Source: VBDM01 sp035519135
Lineage (GTDB): Bacteria; Pseudomonadota; Gammaproteobacteria; Burkholderiales; SG8-39
NCBI GenBank assembly: GCA_035519135.1
Contig: DATIWX010000100.1
Location: 9,458-73,457 of the forward strand
Length of the DNA: 64,000 nucleotides
Direction of reading: 5' to 3'
A model generated the notes under the pieces. It saw nothing but the letters and a program-made list of their open reading frames with translations, did not search any database and was not told where the DNA came from. Below, one piece after another: positions 46,122 to 55,526 of this stretch (position 1 is its first letter; every line of letters begins with the position of its first letter). The position numbers and the translations under genes are program-made.

Positions 46122-46322
46122 TTACTTCTTTTCGTCTTTCTTCGCGCCGTCTTTCTTCGCGGCCTTCTTGTCGCTCTTCTTCGCTTTCTTCGTGTCCTTG
46201 CCGTCGCCCTTCTTCATCTCGTCCTTCTTCATCGGTTGTGCACCGGTGTGGGAGGCCGCGACCGCAAACCCACTCGACACCGCGAAGACCGCGGCTACCA
46301 ACAACGACAATAGCTTCTTCAT
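46122..46322 (-). CDS. Small secreted lysine-rich protein of unknown function
   Basis: 66 residues: a clear signal peptide (MKKLLSLLVAAVFAVSSGFA, cleavage near AVAA-S) and a mature part of about 43 residues in which 17 of the last 36 are Lys, alternating with Asp, Ala and Gly. No Cys and no recognisable domain. It resembles acid-shock or periplasmic basic proteins in composition only. AGGAG precedes the ATG, supporting translation, and the promoter region carries a palindrome (46353-46367). Confidence 0.65.
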   Translation of the reverse strand: MKKLLSLLVAAVFAVSSGFAVAASHTGAQPMKKDEMKKGDGKDTKKAKKSDKKAAKKDGAKKDEKK

Positions 46323-46352
46323 GCAACGTCTCCTCTGAGCGTTATTAGAATG

Positions 46353-46367
46353 TTCCGGTCACCGGAA
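46353..46367. promoter_or_regulatory. 15-base palindrome in the promoter of the Lys-rich gene
   Basis: TTCCGGT-C-ACCGGAA lies just downstream (minus strand) of TTGACC (46371-46376), in what would be the spacer between -35 and -10. No convincing -10 is seen at 17 bases, and TCTAAT at 21 bases is possible. A regulator site is inferred. Confidence 0.35.
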
Positions 46368-46422
46368 GCGGGTCAACCGCGGCGTATCCTAGCATATAGA
46401 GCTGAAAATGCGAATGATTCGA

Positions 46423-46450
46423 CGCACCCGGGACATCGGTCCCGGGTGCG
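46423..46450. repeat. 12-bp hairpin upstream of the DMT transporter gene
   Basis: CGCACCCGGGAC - ATCG - GTCCCGGGTGCG, perfect arms, 39 bases before the GTG start at 46490. It is followed by CTTTC only, so a weak terminator or leader structure. Confidence 0.5.
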
Positions 46451-46489
46451 CTTTCGCAGCGTCGGCCGTCCTGATGTCGGGGTTTCGAA

Positions 46490-47533
46490 GTGAGTAGAGG
46501 GATCGCTTACGCACTGCTCGGGGCGGCCCTTTTTGGCGCCAGCACTCCGATCGCCAAGCTCCTCGTGGGAGAGATCGGTCCGCTCATGCTTGCCGGTCTT
46601 CTCTATGCAGGCTCGGGGCTGGGACTGGGATCGTGGCTGGTGCTGCGCCGGTGGATTCGACCTGTGTCCGGCGGGCCCAAGCTCGCGGCGGGCGACTACA
46701 AGTGGCTGGCCGGCGCCGTTCTCTCGGGCGGCGTGGTTGGACCCGTATTGTTGATGCTCGCCCTTTCGTTGGCCTCGGCGTCGACGGTGTCGCTTCTGCT
46801 GAACCTGGAAGGGGTATTCACGGCGCTGCTGGCCTGGTTCGTGTTCCAGGAGAACTTCGACCGGCGCGTTGTGCTGGGCATGCTCTCGATCGTGTGCGGC
46901 GGCCTGGTGCTCAGCTGGCCATCGGGCGGGATCGCGACCTCGCTGCCGGCCCTGGCGGTGGCGGCCGCCTGCCTGTGCTGGGCCATCGACAACAATCTCA
47001 CACGCAAGATTTCGGCCGGCGATCCGGTCCAGATCGCGGCCATTAAGGGCCTGGTTGCCGGCGCGGTCAACCTCTGCGCATCGGTTGCGCTGGGCGCCGG
47101 CCGGCCGGCGGCGGATTCCGCGCTGGCCGCGGCGGCGGTCGGCTTTCTGGGATACGGAGTGAGCCTGGCGCTGTTCGTCGTGGCACTTCGTCTGCTCGGC
47201 ACGGCGCGAACCGGCGCCTATTTTGCAACCGCGCCTTTCATCGGCGCGGCGATGGCTTTCGCGCTGCTCGGCGAAGTTCCGGATCCGCTCTTCTGGGTCG
47301 CGGCGCTCCTGATCGCGGCGGGCGTCGCGTTGCATCTCTCCGAACGTCATCGGCACCTGCACCGTCACGAAGCGCTGGCGCACGCTCATTCGCATACGCA
47401 CGACGAGCACCATCGCCACGATCACGATTTCGCCTGGGACGGCTCGGAGCCCCACTCGCACCCTCACGCTCACGTTCCCATTAGCCACAGCCATGAGCAC
47501 TATCCGGACATACATCATCGGCACGGTCACTGA
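46490..47533 (+). CDS. EamA/DMT-family transporter with a histidine-rich C-terminus
   Basis: 347 residues from GTG 46490. Ten hydrophobic segments form two EamA repeats. The last 60 residues or so are outside the normal DMT fold and contain 23 histidines, mostly as HXH pairs, in the pattern of metal-binding tails of CDF/ZIP transporters. Substrate unknown; a metal-linked role is inference. Its last 41 bases overlap the start of the TPR gene. Confidence 0.82.
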   Translation: MSRGIAYALLGAALFGASTPIAKLLVGEIGPLMLAGLLYAGSGLGLGSWLVLRRWIRPVSGGPKLAAGDYKWLAGAVLSGGVVGPVLLMLALSLASASTVSLLLNLEGVFTALLAWFVFQENFDRRVVLGMLSIVCGGLVLSWPSGGIATSLPALAVAAACLCWAIDNNLTRKISAGDPVQIAAIKGLVAGAVNLCASVALGAGRPAADSALAAAAVGFLGYGVSLALFVVALRLLGTARTGAYFATAPFIGAAMAFALLGEVPDPLFWVAALLIAAGVALHLSERHRHLHRHEALAHAHSHTHDEHHRHDHDFAWDGSEPHSHPHAHVPISHSHEHYPDIHHRHGH

Positions 47534-48701
47534 TTGGCTCCGCTTCGTCGCGCTCGCGTCGCTCGCGATCACCGCCCATGCCGCGCCCTATGTCCCCAAG
47601 GAGGATTCGGCCGTGCTGGAGCGCCTGCCCGTCAGGCCGAGCGATCCGGTGGCTCGTGAATTGCAGCAGCTGCGCGCCGAGCTCGCAGCCAACCCCCGCA
47701 AGCGGGACGTAGCGATTCGGCTTGCAGAGCGCTATTTTGCGCTGGCGAACTCGCAGGGCGATCCGCGCTACGTGGGCTATGCCCAGGCGGCGCTCAAGCC
47801 TTGGTGGGATACGGCCGCACCTCCGCTCGATGCTCTGGTCATGCGCGCGATCCTCAAACAGTACAACCACGATTTTTCAGGTGCCCGGCAGGACCTCGTT
47901 GCCGCGACGCGCGAGGACCCCGAAAACGCGCTTGCCTGGTCCTGGCGGGCGGCAATAGATATGGTGCAGGCCGACTACGAGCAGGCGCGCAAGGACTGCC
48001 TGGCATTGAGGGACATCGAGCCGGACCTCAATGCCGTCGGCTGCCTCGCCTACCTGGATGGCACCACCGGGAATGCCGCCATCGCCTATCGTGCGCTTTC
48101 GGAAACATTCGCCAGCAGCGGCGACAATTCGCCGCAAATGAGAGTCTGGGTGCTTACCCGCCTCGCCGAGATGTCGCTGCGCATGGGCAACGCCAAGCAG
48201 GCCGAAGAGCACTTCCGCGCCGCCTATTCCGAGCCGGTCAACGACCAGTTCCTGCTCGCTGCCTATGCCGATTTTCTCCTCGACCAAGGACGCCCCGATG
48301 AAGTCATACCGCTCCTGGTCGACTGGTTCAGGTCGGACATCCTTCTGCTCCGACTCGCTCTCGCGGAGAAGGCGCTCAGGGCTCCGAAGGCGGCCGAGCA
48401 CATCGAGGCGCTGAGATCGCGGTTCGAAGCGGCGGCGCTGCGTGGCGACAAGCTGCACCAGCAGGAAGAGGCGCGCTTCAATCTCTACCTCCTCGGGAAC
48501 AAGGAGAAGGCGCTCGCGCTCGCTCAAGAGAACTGGAAGCTGCAGCGCGAGCCGCGCGACGCGCGCATCCTTCTCGAGGCGGCGCTCGCGACGAAGAACC
48601 CGGCCGCTGCCAAGGACGCGCTCGATTGGCTCGAGCGCTCCGGTCACCAGGATCCGGGTCTTCGCATGACTGCGAAGGAACTCGAGGCCCTGAAGCCGTG
48701 A
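47493..48701 (+). CDS. Periplasmic TPR-type protein
   Basis: 402 residues with a signal peptide (FVALASLAITAHA) and degenerate TPR helices (ARQDLVAATREDPENALAWSWRAAIDM; GNAKQAEEHFRAAYSEP). No enzyme motif. It is sandwiched between the DMT transporter (41-base overlap) and the HupE-like gene (GTGA overlap), so the three are probably one operon, perhaps for metal handling. Confidence 0.7.
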   Translation: MSTIRTYIIGTVTDWLRFVALASLAITAHAAPYVPKEDSAVLERLPVRPSDPVARELQQLRAELAANPRKRDVAIRLAERYFALANSQGDPRYVGYAQAALKPWWDTAAPPLDALVMRAILKQYNHDFSGARQDLVAATREDPENALAWSWRAAIDMVQADYEQARKDCLALRDIEPDLNAVGCLAYLDGTTGNAAIAYRALSETFASSGDNSPQMRVWVLTRLAEMSLRMGNAKQAEEHFRAAYSEPVNDQFLLAAYADFLLDQGRPDEVIPLLVDWFRSDILLLRLALAEKALRAPKAAEHIEALRSRFEAAALRGDKLHQQEEARFNLYLLGNKEKALALAQENWKLQREPRDARILLEAALATKNPAAAKDALDWLERSGHQDPGLRMTAKELEALKP

Positions 48702-49831
48702 GGAAGGCGGTGAAAGCCCTGATCGCGGTGTCGCTCGCGCTCGCCGCGCCGAGCGCGCTCGCGCACAAGCCGAGCGACAGCTACCTTGCGATCAGCGTAG
48801 AAGGCACGGAGGTGAGCGGGCAGTGGGACATCGCTCTGCGCGACCTCGACTTCGCGATCGGCATCGACGATAACGGCGACGGGAACATCACCTGGGGCGA
48901 GGTCAAGGCCCACCACGCCGATATCGCCGCCTATTCCCTGGCGAGACTGAAGCTGCGTTCGGGTGGCGCCGAATGCCCGGTGCGCGCCGCCGGGTTTCTC
49001 GTCGATGACCACAGCGACGGTGCCTATTCGGTGATGCACTTTGAAGGCGCCTGCAAATTGGAAGCGCCTGCCATCGAGATCAGCTACAGCCTGTTTGCCG
49101 ACCTCGACCCGCAACACAAGGGTCTGCTGCGCCTGGAGCACGGCGGCGGCACGCGCACCGGGATCTTCAGCCCGGAACGCGCGACCCAGTCCTTCGAGCT
49201 CGAGAAGATCTCGGCCCTGACGCAGTTCTTCGACTACGCACGCGAGGGCGTGTGGCATATCTGGATAGGTCTCGATCACATATTGTTCCTGCTGTCGCTG
49301 CTCCTGCCCGCGGTGCTCGCGTTCGCCGGCGGGCGCTGGCAGGCGGTCGAGCGCTTCCCGCCGGCCTTCTGGGACGTATTCAAGATCGTCACGTCGTTCA
49401 CGGTGGCCCACTCGATCACGCTGAGTCTCGCCGCCCTGGGCGTGATCTCGCTGCCCTCGCGACTGGTCGAATCGGCCATCGCGACTTCCGTGGTCCTCGC
49501 CGCGCTCAACAACGTGTTCCCGCTCGTGCACGGGCGGCGCTGGATGGTGGCCTTCTTCTTCGGTCTGGTCCACGGCTTCGGCTTTGCGAGCGTGCTCAGG
49601 GATCTGGGCCTTCCCCAGAACGCGCTGCTCGTCGCTCTGGTGGGCTTCAATCTGGGTGTGGAAGGAGGACAACTCGCCATCGTGAGCGCATTCCTGCCCC
49701 TGGCCTACTGGCTGCGCGCGAGCTGGTTCTATCGCCGCCTGGTGTTCATCGGCGGCTCGCTCGCGATTACGGCTGTCGCGGGCACCTGGCTGGTCGAGCG
49801 CGCCTTCAACATGAAGATCATCACCCCTTGA
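48698..49831 (+). CDS. HupE/UreJ_2-family membrane protein with EF-hand-like loop
   Basis: 377 residues from GTG 48698. Signal peptide, then an N-terminal periplasmic domain containing a canonical 12-residue EF-hand loop (D57-D-N-G-D-G-N-I-T-W-G-E68). The C-terminal half carries the HupE/UreJ_2 motif VWHIWIGLDHILFLLSLL and about six membrane helices. HupE/UreJ proteins are thought to be nickel or cobalt permeases, so with the His-rich transporter this looks like a metal-related cluster. Metal is unproven. Confidence 0.75.
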   Translation: MRKAVKALIAVSLALAAPSALAHKPSDSYLAISVEGTEVSGQWDIALRDLDFAIGIDDNGDGNITWGEVKAHHADIAAYSLARLKLRSGGAECPVRAAGFLVDDHSDGAYSVMHFEGACKLEAPAIEISYSLFADLDPQHKGLLRLEHGGGTRTGIFSPERATQSFELEKISALTQFFDYAREGVWHIWIGLDHILFLLSLLLPAVLAFAGGRWQAVERFPPAFWDVFKIVTSFTVAHSITLSLAALGVISLPSRLVESAIATSVVLAALNNVFPLVHGRRWMVAFFFGLVHGFGFASVLRDLGLPQNALLVALVGFNLGVEGGQLAIVSAFLPLAYWLRASWFYRRLVFIGGSLAITAVAGTWLVERAFNMKIITP

Positions 49832-49880
49832 TGAAACGCCCGGGCAGCCTCATATCGCCAGCTTGACAGGGGACGATGCT

Positions 49881-50579
49881 ATGATGGAAATCCGAAAGAG
49901 CGGGGACCGCGGCCTCGCCGAACATGGGTGGCTGCGCTCGTACCACAGCTTCTCCTTCGCCGATTATTACGATCCCGAGCACATGGGCTTCGGCCATCTG
50001 CGGGTGATCAACGAGGATCGCATTCAGCCCGGCACGGGCTTCGGCACGCACGGCCACCGCGACATGGAGATCATCTCCTACGTGCTCGAGGGGGCGCTCG
50101 CCCACAAGGACAGCATGGGGAACGGCTCGACCATCGTTCCGGGCGACGTGCAGCGCATGAGCGCCGGAAAAGGCGTGATGCACAGCGAGTTCAACCAGTC
50201 GAAGAATGGCGTGACACACTTTCTTCAGATCTGGATCGAACCGAACGTCGCCGGGATCGCGCCAAGCTACGAGCAGAAGCATTTCGATGCGGCCTCGAAG
50301 CGAGGGAAGCTCAGGCTGCTCGCCTCGCCCGACGGGCGCGACGGTTCGGTGACGATCCATCAGGATGCGTTCCTGTACGCGGCTCTTCTCGACGGCGCGG
50401 ACCGGCTGGTCCACACGCTGCCGCCGGGACGGCGCGCCTACCTGCACGTCGCGCGGGGCAAGGTGACGGCGAACGGCCAGCCGCTCGATGCGGGGGACGC
50501 TTTGAAGGCTGTGAACACCTCCGAGCTGGTGCTGGAACAGGGCAAGGAGGGCGAAGTCCTCCTTTTCGATCTCGCCTGA
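49881..50579 (+). CDS. Pirin-family bicupin protein
   Basis: 232 residues from ATG 49881, with AGGGG 7 bases upstream. Metal ligands are in GTHGHRDMEIISYVLEG and VMHSEFN, matching pirin/YhhW. Some members have quercetinase activity. It lies 3 bases before the dioxygenase gene, likely co-transcribed. Confidence 0.87.
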   Translation: MMEIRKSGDRGLAEHGWLRSYHSFSFADYYDPEHMGFGHLRVINEDRIQPGTGFGTHGHRDMEIISYVLEGALAHKDSMGNGSTIVPGDVQRMSAGKGVMHSEFNQSKNGVTHFLQIWIEPNVAGIAPSYEQKHFDAASKRGKLRLLASPDGRDGSVTIHQDAFLYAALLDGADRLVHTLPPGRRAYLHVARGKVTANGQPLDAGDALKAVNTSELVLEQGKEGEVLLFDLA

Positions 50580-50582
50580 TCC

Positions 50583-51377
50583 ATGCCACGCGACGGAAGC
50601 AGAATGCCGGTCGTTTTCTTCGGGCACGGCAGTCCGATGAACACGCTGGACCGCAATCCCTACACGGAGGCCTGGCGCCGGATCGGCGAATCGATTCCCG
50701 CACCCAAGGCCATCCTGTGCGTGTCCGCGCACTGGTATACCGAAGGCACCGCCGTCACGGCGATGAGCCTTCCCAAGACGATCCACGACTTCTACGGCTT
50801 CCCGCAGGCCTTGTTCGAGGTCCAATACCCGGCGCCGGGCGAACCGGAACTCGCGTCACGGGTGCGCGAGTTGCTCGCTCCCCTGGACGTGCGTCTGGAC
50901 CAGTCGTGGGGGCTGGACCACGGCACCTGGTCGGTGCTGAAGCACGCGTATCCGAAGGCGGATGTTCCCGTAGTGCAGCTGAGCATCGACGGCACCCGGC
51001 CGCCGCGGTTCCACTACGAAACCGGCCGGCGGCTCGCTCCGCTGCGCGACGAGGGGATCCTCGTTGTCGGCAGCGGCAACATCGTCCACAACCTGCGCCT
51101 GATGCGCCGCGAAGGCGCGCGGGGCTTCGATTGGGCGGTGCGGTTCAACGAAAGGATCCGCGAGGCGCTCGCCGCCCGCGATCACGGCACCTTGATCGAC
51201 TTCGCGAAGCTCGGCGAGGACGCACGCCTGTCGCTGCCGACCCCGGAGCACTACCTTCCGCTTCTCTACGTCGCCGGGCTCCAGGGGGCGGACGAATCGA
51301 TGGCTTTCCCCGTCGACGGCTATGACCTGGGCTCGATCAGCATGCTGACCGCCGTGGCGGGACTGCCGGGCACCTGA
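50583..51377 (+). CDS. ygiD: LigB-family extradiol dioxygenase (4,5-DOPA type, YgiD-like)
   Basis: 264 residues. Zinc/iron ligands appear in FFGHGSPM, VSAHWYTEG and GSGNIVHNL, as in DODA/YgiD proteins. Family members cleave catechol rings such as DOPA. It shares an operon with a pirin-like gene; both families act on phenolic compounds. Confidence 0.85.
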   Translation: MPRDGSRMPVVFFGHGSPMNTLDRNPYTEAWRRIGESIPAPKAILCVSAHWYTEGTAVTAMSLPKTIHDFYGFPQALFEVQYPAPGEPELASRVRELLAPLDVRLDQSWGLDHGTWSVLKHAYPKADVPVVQLSIDGTRPPRFHYETGRRLAPLRDEGILVVGSGNIVHNLRLMRREGARGFDWAVRFNERIREALAARDHGTLIDFAKLGEDARLSLPTPEHYLPLLYVAGLQGADESMAFPVDGYDLGSISMLTAVAGLPGT

Positions 51378-51454
51378 GAGGCGCCCTCCGGAGGCCCTCC
51401 GCCCTCCGTGTCGCTCGCGCATAATGCGGGGCATCGCTCCTAGCGGATCGTGCC

Positions 51455-53266
51455 ATGCATTTTCTAGAACAAGCCGTCGTTTTCCTTCTCACCGCGGTGC
51501 TGCTGGTGCCGCTTTTCCAGCGCCTCAAGCTGGGCGCGGTCCTGGGCTATCTCGGCGCCGGCATGCTCATCGGTCCCTGGGGCCTCGGCATGGTCGGGGA
51601 GGTCGAGTCCACGCTGGAGTTCGCGGAATTCGGCGTGGTGCTGCTGCTGTTCCTCGTCGGCCTGGAGTTGCAGCCGAGCCGTCTCTGGGTGCTGCGGCGC
51701 CCCGTGTTCGGGCTCGGCGGAGCCCAGTTGCTGGTTACCGGCGCGGTACTCGCGGCCCTGGCTCTCGGGTTCGGCTTGTCGTGGCAGGCCGCGCTGGTTG
51801 CCGGGTTCGGATTGGCGATGTCCTCCACGGCCCTGGTGCTCGCTTCGCTCGCCGAGCGCAAGCAGCTGGCGACGCGTCATGGTCGCGAGGCCTTCGCGGT
51901 GCTGCTGTTCCAGGATCTCTCGGTCATTCCCTTGCTCGCGTTGCTGCCGCTGCTCAGTGGTTTCGGTGCCCGGGCCGCGGGCGGGTGGAGCGCCGCGGCG
52001 AAGGCCACGGTGGTCATTGCGATAGTCATCGCCGCGAGCCGATTGGTGGTGCGCCCGGCGCTGAAGATCGTCGCGAGCTACGGAGGGCGCGAGGTATTTA
52101 CCGCGGCCGCCCTCCTGCTGGTCGTGGGTGCCGCGCTCATCATGCAAAGGATCGGCCTGTCACCGTCCCTCGGGGCGTTTCTCGCCGGAGTCCTTCTTGC
52201 CGACTCGGAATTCCGGCATGAGCTCGAAGCCGACATCGAACCCTTCAAGGGCCTGCTTCTGGGCCTGTTCTTTATCGCCGTGGGCATGAGCGCCAATCTC
52301 GCGCTGGTCAGGGACCAGCCGCTGACGGTCTTCGGCCTCGCCGTCGGGCTCATGCTCGTGAAGTTCGCCCTGATGTACGGCATCGCGCGGATCGGGCGCG
52401 CGCCGAACGAGACCGCGCAGCGGCTGGCGCTGGCGGTGTCGCAGGGTGGCGAGTTCGCGTTCGTCCTGTTCGTGGCTGCGGGAGCGTTGGGCGTCTTCGA
52501 ACCCGGGACAGTGGAGCTCCTGGTCGTCGTCGTCACGGTTTCCATGCTGCTGTCGCCGCCGGCCTTCGCCCTTCAGGACCGGGTGCTCGAACGCTGGCTC
52601 GCGCGTCATGCCGCGCCCGAGTTCGACACCATCACCGGCCCCGGCAATCCGGTGATCATCGCGGGCTACGGGCGCGTCGGGCAGATCCTGTCGCGGGTGC
52701 TGCGCATGTGCGGTGTTCCGTTCACTGCGCTCGAGGCGAGCTACCAGCAGGTGGACTTCGTCAGGCGTTTCGGCAGCAAGGTGTACTACGGGGACGCGTC
52801 GCGGCTGGAGCTGCTCGAGGCGGCGAAAACGGGAGAGGCGAAGCTCTTCGTCCTGGCGATCGACGACGTGGAGGCCTCGGTCAAGACGGCGGAGGTCGTG
52901 CGCAAGCACTACCCGCAGGTGCCGATACTTGCGCGCGCGCGCAACCGCGTCCACCTGTTTCGCCTGCGCGACCTGGGCGTGAAGCTCATCTGGCGCGAGA
53001 CTTTTCCGGCGAGCCTCGACATGGCGCGCCAGGCGCTGCTCTCCCTGGGATTCGACGGCGCAGCGTCGGAACACGCCGTGTCGCTGTTCAGGCGGCACGA
53101 CGAGCAGCAGCTCGACGCGCAGTATGCGGTGCAGCACGACGAGGCCCAGCTCATCCAGACGACCAAGGAGGCCGCAGCCCAGCTGCAGGAGCTCTTCGAG
53201 GCGGACAGCCGGCAGCCGCCGGCGGGATTCCTCAAGCCCGCCGTCGCGTCAGGGCAGGATGGCTAG
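51455..53266 (+). CDS. kefC: Kef-type glutathione-regulated K+/H+ antiporter
   Basis: 603 residues. The N-terminal cation/proton exchanger domain has about 12 membrane helices and the family features LLLFLVGLELQP and FQDLSVIPL. A TrkA-N (RCK) domain begins at VIIAGYGRVGQILSRVLR (about residue 405) and binds NAD(H). The acidic tail lacks further domains. The kefB/kefC choice is not decided by sequence alone. It overlaps the next gene by 8 bases. Confidence 0.88.
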   Translation: MHFLEQAVVFLLTAVLLVPLFQRLKLGAVLGYLGAGMLIGPWGLGMVGEVESTLEFAEFGVVLLLFLVGLELQPSRLWVLRRPVFGLGGAQLLVTGAVLAALALGFGLSWQAALVAGFGLAMSSTALVLASLAERKQLATRHGREAFAVLLFQDLSVIPLLALLPLLSGFGARAAGGWSAAAKATVVIAIVIAASRLVVRPALKIVASYGGREVFTAAALLLVVGAALIMQRIGLSPSLGAFLAGVLLADSEFRHELEADIEPFKGLLLGLFFIAVGMSANLALVRDQPLTVFGLAVGLMLVKFALMYGIARIGRAPNETAQRLALAVSQGGEFAFVLFVAAGALGVFEPGTVELLVVVVTVSMLLSPPAFALQDRVLERWLARHAAPEFDTITGPGNPVIIAGYGRVGQILSRVLRMCGVPFTALEASYQQVDFVRRFGSKVYYGDASRLELLEAAKTGEAKLFVLAIDDVEASVKTAEVVRKHYPQVPILARARNRVHLFRLRDLGVKLIWRETFPASLDMARQALLSLGFDGAASEHAVSLFRRHDEQQLDAQYAVQHDEAQLIQTTKEAAAQLQELFEADSRQPPAGFLKPAVASGQDG

Positions 53267-54188
53267 AGACATGCAGCACGCGTCCCTGTTGCCGCGGATC
53301 TCAGGGCTCGTCGGCGCTGCTTTCTGCGCCGTCGCGATCGCGTTTCCCGCGTGCGCGGAGGTGCGGCAGCCCGAAACCCGGTTCACGAAAGGGCTGCTGT
53401 GGCGTGTTTCCAAGACCGGGACCGCGCCGAGCCACGTATTCGGAACCATCCACGTGGCCGATCCGCGGGTGCTCGACATCCCCGACCCGGTGAACCGGGC
53501 CCTGGTGCGCTCCCGGCGCTACTACGCGGAGAGCTTCCAGGGCGAGCGCGAGGCGATGCGCTTCTTCGAGGCAGGCCAGTTCGAGGACGGGCGCCGGCTC
53601 GAGCCGCTGATCGGAGCCGAGGCCTACGCCAAGCTGGTCGAGGTCCTGCACGAGCGGCAGGTGCCCGAGGACGTGATCGCCCGGCTCAAGCCCTGGGCGG
53701 CGCTGGCCAACGTCACGGTCACCCCCGAGGACTACGAAGGAGTCACGCTGGACCAGAAACTCGTCGAGCTCGCGCGCGCCCGCGGGCTACGTGTGCTGGG
53801 CCTGGAGGGCGTGGAGGAGCAGATCGCGGTGTTCGATCGCATCCCGCTCGACACGCAAGTCGCGCTGCTGAAACACGCGCTCGGTCATCGCGATGACCTC
53901 GCCTCGCTGCTCGAGCCGGCCATTCAGGCCTGGATGAAGCGCGACCTCGCGGGAATACACTTCTCGAGCACCCGGGCGGCGGAACGCTATCCTGAAGTAG
54001 CCGAGCACTACCGCATCCTGTTCAAGCGCATCATCGAGAACCGCTCGATCGTGATGGCGCACCGTCTGTTCGTTCCGCTGCGCGAGGGTGGCGCCTTCAT
54101 CGCCGTCGGCGCGAATCATCTCTATGGGACGGGCGGGATGCTCGCGCTGATCGAGAGCCAGGGATACCGCGTCGAGCGGGTGTATTGA
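53259..54188 (+). CDS. TraB/GumN-family protein
   Basis: 309 residues from ATG 53259 (a second ATG at 53271 is possible), with signal peptide (LVGAAFCAVAIAFPACA). The family signature is SHVFGTIHVADPRVL and, near the C-terminus, AFIAVGANHLYGTGGML, the conserved GXH-type metal sites of TraB/GumN (TIKI-like) proteases. Substrate unknown. Confidence 0.8.
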   Translation: MARDMQHASLLPRISGLVGAAFCAVAIAFPACAEVRQPETRFTKGLLWRVSKTGTAPSHVFGTIHVADPRVLDIPDPVNRALVRSRRYYAESFQGEREAMRFFEAGQFEDGRRLEPLIGAEAYAKLVEVLHERQVPEDVIARLKPWAALANVTVTPEDYEGVTLDQKLVELARARGLRVLGLEGVEEQIAVFDRIPLDTQVALLKHALGHRDDLASLLEPAIQAWMKRDLAGIHFSSTRAAERYPEVAEHYRILFKRIIENRSIVMAHRLFVPLREGGAFIAVGANHLYGTGGMLALIESQGYRVERVY

Positions 54189-54210
54189 GGGCGGACGGTA
54201 GAATAGCGGC

Positions 54211-54837
54211 GTGAAGAAGGTCCTCATCCTGATTTCCGGTCGCGGGAGCAACATGGAGGCGATCGTCCGCGCGGGACTGTCCGCCGAAATTGCCGCCGTG
54301 ATCAGCAATCGCGCGGACGCCGCCGGGCTGAAATTCAGCGCGCAGGCAGGCGTTTCCTCTCAAACCGTCGACGACCGGGGGTTCCCCTCGCGCGAGGCGT
54401 TCGAAGGCGCTCTCGGCGACGCGATCGACCGGCATTCACCCGATCTGATCGCGCTCGCGGGATTCATGCGCATTCTGGGCGCCGATTTCGTGCGGCGCTA
54501 CTCCGGACGCATGATCAACATACACCCGTCGCTGCTGCCCGCGTTTCCCGGGCTGCACACGCACCGGCGCGCGCTCCAGGAGGGCGTGAAGCTCCACGGC
54601 TGCACGGTCCACTTCGTGACGCCGCAGGTGGATCACGGTCCCATCATCGTCCAGGCGGCCGTGCCGGTGCGCGCCGGGGATACCGAAGCGATGCTCGCCG
54701 CGCGCGTCTTGCGGCAGGAGCACCGTGTCTACCCGCTGGCGATACGCTGGTTCGTCGAAGGCCGCCTGGTCGTCGAGAACGGGCTGGTTCGCGTCGACGG
54801 GGCTGGCTCCAGCCAATCGATTCTCGCCGACGAATGA
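54211..54837 (+). CDS. purN: Phosphoribosylglycinamide formyltransferase
   Basis: 208 residues from GTG 54211. Motifs: ISGRGSNMEAIV for substrate phosphate, MINIHPSLLP with catalytic Asn and His, and QVDHGPIIVQ with catalytic Asp. It performs the third step of purine synthesis using 10-formyl-THF. The stop overlaps the DUF3108 start (ATGA). Confidence 0.95.
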   Translation: MKKVLILISGRGSNMEAIVRAGLSAEIAAVISNRADAAGLKFSAQAGVSSQTVDDRGFPSREAFEGALGDAIDRHSPDLIALAGFMRILGADFVRRYSGRMINIHPSLLPAFPGLHTHRRALQEGVKLHGCTVHFVTPQVDHGPIIVQAAVPVRAGDTEAMLAARVLRQEHRVYPLAIRWFVEGRLVVENGLVRVDGAGSSQSILADE

Positions 54838-55526
54838 CTGCCGTTTGCTCAGGGTTTCGCGGCGCCGTGCTGGCCGCGGCTTTGATCTGGACCGTGGCCG
54901 AAGCGGGGCCCCCGGAGCGAATCAAGCTGAGCTACGAAGTCAGCTACGGCTCGATGCACGGCGACGTGGTCGAGACCCTCGAGCACGACGGCCGCACCTA
55001 TTCGATCGTGTCCGAGACCCGGGGACGGGGCATCTTGGCCGCGTTCGGCAACAAGCGGACCGCGCGCGGGCGGATCTCCCCTCAGGGACTTCGGCCCGAC
55101 GAGTACCGGGACGAGCGTCCGTTCGGCTGGGTGGCGTCCGCGAAATTCGACTGGGAATCCCACTCGGTGACCCAGGAGCGCAAGGGCAAATCGGAGACGC
55201 TGAAGATGCAGGGTACCGCCCAGGACCCCCTGAGCCTCGCCTACACGTTCGCGTTCGTGCCGCCGAACGGCAAGGAGTACGACATCATCCGCGCCGACGG
55301 AAGGGGGCTGACCCCGTTCCGCTTCGCGGTGCTCGGCAACGAAAAGCTCGCCACGCCCATCGGTGAGATGCAAACCCTGCATATCGCGAAGGTGCGCGAC
55401 AGCCCGGAGGACAAGGCGACCGACATCTGGTTCGCGGCCGATCGGGACTTCCTCCCCGTGCGCGTGCTGGTCGTGGACAAGGACGGCTCGCGCGTAGACC
55501 AGATCATCACGCGCATCGACAACTGA
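54834..55526 (+). CDS. DUF3108 periplasmic protein
   Basis: 230 residues with signal peptide (AVLAAALIWTVAEA) and a beta-rich fold (LSYEVSYGSMHGDVVETLEHDG; PLSLAYTFAFVPPNG; TDIWFAADRDFLPVRVLVVDKDG) typical of DUF3108. Function unknown. It is wedged between purN and rsmB with overlaps at both ends. Confidence 0.75.
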   Translation: MTAVCSGFRGAVLAAALIWTVAEAGPPERIKLSYEVSYGSMHGDVVETLEHDGRTYSIVSETRGRGILAAFGNKRTARGRISPQGLRPDEYRDERPFGWVASAKFDWESHSVTQERKGKSETLKMQGTAQDPLSLAYTFAFVPPNGKEYDIIRADGRGLTPFRFAVLGNEKLATPIGEMQTLHIAKVRDSPEDKATDIWFAADRDFLPVRVLVVDKDGSRVDQIITRIDN

